Shown: positions 59,347 to 64,000 of the stretch, one piece after another
Layout: each line of letters starts with the position of its first letter
Position numbering within the stretch: the stretch's first letter is position 1
Source: Bacillus pseudomycoides
GTDB taxonomy: Bacteria; Bacillota; Bacilli; Bacillales; Bacillaceae_G
DNA length: 64,000 bases
NCBI RefSeq assembly: GCF_022811845.1
Contig: NZ_CP064266.1
Coordinates: forward strand, 2,356,001-2,420,000
Reading direction: 5' to 3'
Position numbers and translations under genes: made by a program
Notes under the pieces: model-generated
What the model saw: only the letters and a program-made list of their open reading frames with translations
Database searches by the model: none
What the model was told of the DNA's origin: nothing

Positions 59347-61224
59347 TCACGAAGCATCCGCACTCTCAAACTGACTATTATAAAGCGAAGCATAGAAACC
59401 ATCAGCCTTCAATAACTCCTCATGATTACCTTGTTCTACAATATCCCCATCTTTCATGACAAGGATTAAATCTGCATCACGTATTGTTGATAATCTGTGA
59501 ACGATAATAAAGCTTGTTCTGCCTTCCATGAGGTTTTCCATGGCTTTTTGAATCAGTACTTCTGTACGAGTGTCGATTGAGCTTGTTGCTTCGTCGAGTA
59601 TGAGTATTTTCGGATCCGCTAGAAGAGCGCGGGCAATTGTTAGTAGTTGCTTTTGTCCTTGGGATACGTTGCTTGCTTCTTCGTTTAGTTCCATTTGATA
59701 TTTATTTGGTAATGTTTTTACGAAGCTGTGAACGTGAGCTGCTTTCGCTGCTTCGATTACTTCTTCGTCAGTAGCATCTAGTCTACCGTAACGTATGTTT
59801 TCCATGATGGAGCCGTTAAATAGCCATGTGTCTTGCAGTACCATCCCGAACATATTGCGCAAGTCTTCGCGCGTAAAGTCTTTTATGTCGTGACCGTCTA
59901 TACAGATCGTACCGCTGTTTACGTCATAGAATCGCATTAATAGTTTCACAATCGTTGTTTTACCAGCTCCAGTTGGTCCGACGATTGCTACTTTTTGTCC
60001 AGGTTTAATATTAGCTGAGAAGTTATTGATGATGATCTTATCTGGATTATATCCAAATTGAACATCCTTGAATGTAACTTCTCCTTTAACCTCTTGCAGC
60101 TTCACTGGGTTTTTTGTTTCTGGAATTTCTTCTTCTTCATCTAAAAATTCGAAAACTCTTTCTGCAGCAGCTGCAGTGGATTGGAGTACGTTAGCGATTT
60201 GAGCCACTTGAGCGATTGGTTGTGTAAAGCTTCTAACATATTGAACAAAGGCTAAAATATCTCCAACAGCAATTGTTCTCTTTACAGCGAGCCATCCGCC
60301 TAAAATGGATACAGCTACGTAACCGATATTACCGATAAACATCATAATCGGCATCATCATTCCAGATAAAAATTGAGATTTCCATGCAGAGTGGTAAAGA
60401 GTATCATTCACCTCTTCGAATTTTTTCACTTCTTCTTCTTCAGTGTTAAAAGCCTTTACGATATTGTGACCACTATAAATTTCTTCGACCTGACCGTTAA
60501 CGTGTCCTAAATATTCTTGCTGGGATTTAAAGTACTTTTGTGATCTTTTTACTACTCCCATTATGAGCATCATTGATACTGGCAATATTAAGAGCGCCAC
60601 TAATGTCATTTGCCAGCTGATTGATAACATCATGATGAGTACACCGATGATTGTAATAACGGATGTGATGATTTGAGACATACTTTGGTTTAAAGTCTGG
60701 CTCACAGTATCTACGTCATTCGTAACTCTAGATAATACTTCTCCGTGCGTTGTTTTATCAAAGTACTTAAGCGGCATACGGTTGATCTTTTCATCAATTT
60801 CTTTTCTGAAGTTATAAGATACCTTTTGTGCTACTCCCGAAATGATATATCCTTGTATAATGGAAAACACAGTGCTCGCTATATATAATCCAAGGAGCAG
60901 AAGGGCAATGTTTCCGATATAGGTAAAGTCAATGGCAGCACCGTGCACGCCTGTTACTTTGTCTACGAGTCCTTCGAAAAGTTTTGTTGTTGCTTTACCT
61001 AAAATCTTTGGACCGACGATTGCAAAGGCAGCACTGCCGATTGCGAAAATAATAACGATTAGGATTGAGAACTTATATGGCTTTAAGTATTGAAGTAACT
61101 TATTCATCGTTTCTTTGAAATTTTTTGCCTTCTCAATCTTTCTCATGCCGCCGCCCATATGACCGCCGCCATGACCACCACCAGGACCGCCTTGTTTTCT
61201 ATTTTCTATTTTTCTATCACTCAT
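59347..61224 (-). CDS. ABC exporter half-transporter (BmrD/LmrD-like subunit with intact Walker B)
   Basis: A 625-residue fused membrane and ATPase protein, second subunit of a heterodimeric multidrug-type exporter. It opens with a Gly/His-rich stretch (GGPGGGHGGGHMGGGM), then six membrane helices and the ATPase with Walker A GPTGAGKTT, a signature VSQGQKQLLTIAR that departs from SGGQ, and Walker B ILILDEATSSID with the catalytic Glu. It overlaps the upstream gene by 4 bases (ATGA), so expression is coupled. Confidence 0.92.
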   Translation of the reverse strand: MSDRKIENRKQGGPGGGHGGGHMGGGMRKIEKAKNFKETMNKLLQYLKPYKFSILIVIIFAIGSAAFAIVGPKILGKATTKLFEGLVDKVTGVHGAAIDFTYIGNIALLLLGLYIASTVFSIIQGYIISGVAQKVSYNFRKEIDEKINRMPLKYFDKTTHGEVLSRVTNDVDTVSQTLNQSMSQIITSVITIIGVLIMMLSISWQMTLVALLILPVSMMLIMGVVKRSQKYFKSQQEYLGHVNGQVEEIYSGHNIVKAFNTEEEEVKKFEEVNDTLYHSAWKSQFLSGMMMPIMMFIGNIGYVAVSILGGWLAVKRTIAVGDILAFVQYVRSFTQPIAQVAQIANVLQSTAAAAERVFEFLDEEEEIPETKNPVKLQEVKGEVTFKDVQFGYNPDKIIINNFSANIKPGQKVAIVGPTGAGKTTIVKLLMRFYDVNSGTICIDGHDIKDFTREDLRNMFGMVLQDTWLFNGSIMENIRYGRLDATDEEVIEAAKAAHVHSFVKTLPNKYQMELNEEASNVSQGQKQLLTIARALLADPKILILDEATSSIDTRTEVLIQKAMENLMEGRTSFIIVHRLSTIRDADLILVMKDGDIVEQGNHEELLKADGFYASLYNSQFESADAS

Positions 61225-63461
61225 GATGACAACTCCTCTCTTGAAAGTTGTGATAAAGCAATTTGCTTATAAACTTCACAGTTTTCCATAAGCTCTTCAT
61301 GAGTACCAGTTCCAACTATTTTTCCTTCATCAAGTACAATGATCTTATCTGCATTCATAATGGTACTGATTCTTTGGGCAACAAGTAAAAGAGTACTTCC
61401 TGCAATCTCATTGTTTAAAGCTCTGCGCAATGCTGCGTCTGTCTTAAAGTCAAGAGCTGAGAAACTATCATCGAATATGAAGATTTCTGATTTTTTCGTA
61501 AGAGCACGCGCAATAGAAAGTCTTTGTTTTTGACCACCTGAAACGTTTGTACCACCTTGTGATATTTCTGCACGGAAGCTTTCAGGTTTCGCGTTAATAA
61601 ACTCCATCGCTTGCGCGATTTCTGCCGCTGTTGCTAGTTCTTCTTCAGTCGCTTCTTTTTTACCGTATTTCAAATTACTTTCGATCGTACCTGAGAATAG
61701 AACTCCTTTTTGCGGTACATACCCGATTTTCTCTCTTAATTCCTTCTGAGATACTTCTCTAATATCAGTGCCATCTATTAATATTTGGCCGCTTGTGACA
61801 TCGTAAAAGCGTGGAATTAAGTTGATTAATGTTGATTTACCACTACCTGTACTTCCGATGAAAGCTGTCGTTTCTCCAGGCTTTGCGGTAAAGGTAATAT
61901 TCGAAAGCACATCTTCTTCTGCACCTGGATATCTAAAGCTAACATTTTTAAATTCAACGTAGCCTTTCTTGTCTGAAGCAAATGTTTTTGGCTCCACTGT
62001 ATCACGAATGGTAGCGTCAGTGTCTAAAACTTCTGCGATACGTTGTGCGGATACAGAAGCACGTGGAACCATAATGGATACCATTGAAATCATTAAGAAG
62101 GCCATGATGATTTGCATTGTATATTGCATAAATGCCATCATATCACCAACTTGCATATGTCCCATATCCACTTGGTGTGATCCAACCCAAATAATAAGTA
62201 CAGTAACGGCATTCATGATAAACATCATCATTGGCATCATAAATGACATTAAACGGCTTACAAATAAATTTGTTTTTGTTAAATCTTGATTTCCTTTTTC
62301 AAATTTCTTTTCTTCATGCTTTTGATTATTAAAAGCACGAATAACGAGCATACCTGTTAAAGATTCACGAGTGATTAAGTTAATTTTATCTACTAACTTT
62401 TGGATACTCTTAAACTTAGGAATCGCGATGCTAAATAAACCAATGACTAAGCTTAAAATCGCGATAACTGCAACTGCGATAATCCATCCCATTGAAAGGT
62501 CTGTAGTAAGTACCTTAATAATGCCGCCTATGCCTAAAATCGGTGCATAGAATACAATTCGAAGCAGCATAACCATAAGTGTTTGCACTTGCTGAATATC
62601 ATTTGTACTTCTTGTGATTAAAGAGGCAGTGGAAAACTTATCAAACTCAGCATTTGAAAAGCTTGTAACCTTCCTAAATACTTTCTTTCTAAGATCTCTG
62701 CCGAGTCCAGCAGCTACTTTTGCAGCAAGTAAACTCACGATAACGGTAGCTACCATACTCACTAAGGATAAAAGTAGCATTTTCCCGCCAGAAGTAAGAA
62801 TATAATTAGATTGAAGCTTATCTGTATTGATACCGATTTTTTTATACTCATTCTCAATGAATGAAACGGCTGACTGTGTTACCATGCTGCCTGGCATATT
62901 CTTAAACTTTTCATCTGCCTTTTCTTTCATTGCATCAATTTGATCTTGAGGCAGTTTCGCAATGACTGCAAAAGGATCTGTATTTGGCGGAAGCTTCGCT
63001 GGTGTTTTGTTATCACCTGGCGCAGTGAAAGCAGATGAGCCGCCTTTTTCAATTCCTTGTGTAATTAACATTGGTTTCCCAAAGATATCGTTAAGATCGT
63101 TAAGTATATTTTTATCCTCTGTATGTAGTTTATAAAGTGGTTCTTTATCAAGCTGCGGATAATCTTTTAAGTCATTTTTTAGTTCACTTTGAGAAAGATT
63201 GTTCTTATCTAAAAGCACATAGTTGTCATCTACTTTTTTCTTCTCATTTTCATTCATAAAGAGCTTAAGTTTATCCAGCTCACTTTTACGAATAACATCA
63301 GGTACTGCGTTTTCTACACCTTTTTGCTGAATACCTACATTCACAATCTTAGACATGTAGTCTGGCAGTGACAGGTCACATACGGCTTGTATGGATAATA
63401 GACATATAACTGCAATGATTGAGGCAGTAAAAGGTTTTAAATGTTTAATTATCTTTAACAT
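61221..63461 (-). CDS. ABC exporter half-transporter with large extracellular insert (BmrC/LmrC-like)
   Basis: A 746-residue half-transporter. Its ATPase has Walker A GSTGSGKST and a consensus signature VSGGQKQRLSIAR, but Walker B is IFIFDDSFSALD, with Asp in place of the catalytic Glu. The pair therefore has one degenerate site, as in BmrCD and LmrCD. Between TM1 and TM2 (about residues 40-230) is a 190-residue hydrophilic extracellular domain, which resembles the extra domain described for BmrCD-like exporters. The ATG is the first of the two-gene operon. Confidence 0.92.
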   Translation of the reverse strand: MLKIIKHLKPFTASIIAVICLLSIQAVCDLSLPDYMSKIVNVGIQQKGVENAVPDVIRKSELDKLKLFMNENEKKKVDDNYVLLDKNNLSQSELKNDLKDYPQLDKEPLYKLHTEDKNILNDLNDIFGKPMLITQGIEKGGSSAFTAPGDNKTPAKLPPNTDPFAVIAKLPQDQIDAMKEKADEKFKNMPGSMVTQSAVSFIENEYKKIGINTDKLQSNYILTSGGKMLLLSLVSMVATVIVSLLAAKVAAGLGRDLRKKVFRKVTSFSNAEFDKFSTASLITRSTNDIQQVQTLMVMLLRIVFYAPILGIGGIIKVLTTDLSMGWIIAVAVIAILSLVIGLFSIAIPKFKSIQKLVDKINLITRESLTGMLVIRAFNNQKHEEKKFEKGNQDLTKTNLFVSRLMSFMMPMMMFIMNAVTVLIIWVGSHQVDMGHMQVGDMMAFMQYTMQIIMAFLMISMVSIMVPRASVSAQRIAEVLDTDATIRDTVEPKTFASDKKGYVEFKNVSFRYPGAEEDVLSNITFTAKPGETTAFIGSTGSGKSTLINLIPRFYDVTSGQILIDGTDIREVSQKELREKIGYVPQKGVLFSGTIESNLKYGKKEATEEELATAAEIAQAMEFINAKPESFRAEISQGGTNVSGGQKQRLSIARALTKKSEIFIFDDSFSALDFKTDAALRRALNNEIAGSTLLLVAQRISTIMNADKIIVLDEGKIVGTGTHEELMENCEVYKQIALSQLSREELSS

Positions 63462-63942
63462 TTAATTCATCTCTCCATTTTCCTTTTCTAATTTTTTTAG
63501 CTTTTACGCCGTTTCGTTACTTTATTCTTCATCTTCTCCGTAATTCATTCTAGCATCTCTTTACATACTTTCGACTACAGATTAATTATAATTCTATGAC
63601 TATATGTAAGTGTTCATTCTAAGCGTGATATTCTTATATGTTTTTTGAATCTTAGTTTAAATTTAAATGAAAAAGCATAACTGTTGAACAAATGTTATTG
63701 CTGTTTTCTTACGGATGTATATCTCCTTAGCAGCCCCTTATAACCCGGTACTAAGCCCCTTACAAGTAACAAATCACTACAAAAACAAAACAAAAAACTA
63801 CTACAAGCATTACTTCGAAGAACAGTAGTCGTAGTAATTGTAAAAAATATAAAATAACCCCGCCCAAATTCATTCCTTATCCCTATATACATTATGGAAC
63901 CGTCAATTACATATGTTTCATTAAGGGATAGGGGGAATAAAC
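63462..63942. other. Intergenic region between the exporter and the right-edge gene
   Basis: About 480 bases that must hold the promoter of the ABC operon (minus strand) and that of the plus-strand gene at the right edge. I see no regulatory gene, riboswitch or clear attenuator. An antisense reading frame at 63695-63892 has no ribosome binding site and is not supported. Confidence 0.5.
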
Positions 63943-64000
63943 ATGGCAGTATACCGTAATGTACAGGTGAATTTTTGGCAAGATGACTTTGTACTCGATT
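63943..64000 (+). CDS. Start of a probable DnaD-like replication/phage-type protein (cut by the window)
   Basis: Only 19 codons are inside the window: MAVYRNVQVNFWQDDFVLD. This matches the start of Firmicute DnaD-like or phage replisome-organiser proteins, which begin with a V-x-V-x-FW-x-D segment. The ATG has ATAGGGGGAATA upstream. The rest is beyond the edge, so this is tentative. Confidence 0.5.
   Translation, partial: MAVYRNVQVNFWQDDFVLD

Noticed and set aside
63695..63892. Minus-strand frame of 65 codons near the right edge
   Set aside because: It has no ribosome binding site, its composition is low-complexity (runs of Thr, Ser, Phe, Cys) and it lies in the promoter region between two divergent genes.

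Overview
The window looks like a chromosomal segment of a Bacillus cereus group bacterium (cereus, thuringiensis or anthracis relatives). It is AT-rich and Gram-positive in style, with strong GGAGG ribosome binding sites and many TTG starts. It carries a gerA-type spore germination operon, a cholesterol-dependent cytolysin of the cereolysin O/anthrolysin O type behind a perfect PlcR box, an IS231-type transposase and many small gene families typical of this group. No rRNA, tRNA or CRISPR array was seen.

Region by region: 1-7 kb holds an M42 peptidase, a gerA/gerB/gerC operon on the minus strand with a forespore-type promoter, and a TRM11-like methyltransferase. 7.8-16 kb is a catabolic block: amino acid permease, GABA transaminase, succinate semialdehyde dehydrogenase, a DUF3870 protein, a CsiD/GlaH-type glutarate 2-hydroxylase and an L-2-hydroxyglutarate oxidase. 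Together these can take GABA to succinate, and glutarate through L-2-hydroxyglutarate to 2-oxoglutarate. They are the same parts as the E. coli csiD-lhgO-gabDTP operon in a different order.

16-34 kb is an accessory island. It contains recombinase and IS6 remnants and a chain of short cassettes bounded by 38-bp Tn3/Tn4430-like terminal repeats, whose outer ends abut IS231-type terminal repeats or 117-129 bp IS231-like miniature elements. The cassettes carry a DUF3955 gene; an AraC regulator with a frameshifted SRPBCC gene and a Tn3 transposase tail; and a lipase-like type VII secretion module. The island also holds two paralogous 26-residue leaderless hydrophobic peptides (one just upstream of the cytolysin under a PlcR box and a cre-like site), the cytolysin, an LPXTG thioester-domain adhesin and a choline-binding-type repeat protein.

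34-43.5 kb is a second accessory stretch of single genes separated by short GTAAAC/GTTTAC palindromes and by a repeat containing ACAATCGGGC. The genes are a glycosyltransferase, an aminoglycoside nucleotidyltransferase-like protein, a PH-domain protein, a GNAT acetyltransferase, a second DUF3955 copy, an AlkD-like protein, an ECF sigma/PadR/HAAS-SEDS operon and a DJ-1/PfpI protein. Five genes between 28.4 and 38.6 kb (four of them here) are broken by what looks like one missing base in an A/T homopolymer, which may be real decay or a sequencing artefact.

43.9-48.3 kb is a sigma-54 controlled proline/hydroxyproline unit: a divergent activator, a textbook -24/-12 site, a proline racemase family enzyme, a DAACS symporter and a broken ornithine cyclodeaminase family gene. 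48.5-52 kb is a lipase toxin-like module with a run of DUF1433 lipoproteins and fragments of duplicated partner and lipoprotein genes. It is followed by a GC-richer MHS-family permease, a two-gene McrBC-like restriction system (53.9-58.9 kb), a heterodimeric ABC exporter and the first codons of a probable replication protein at the right edge.
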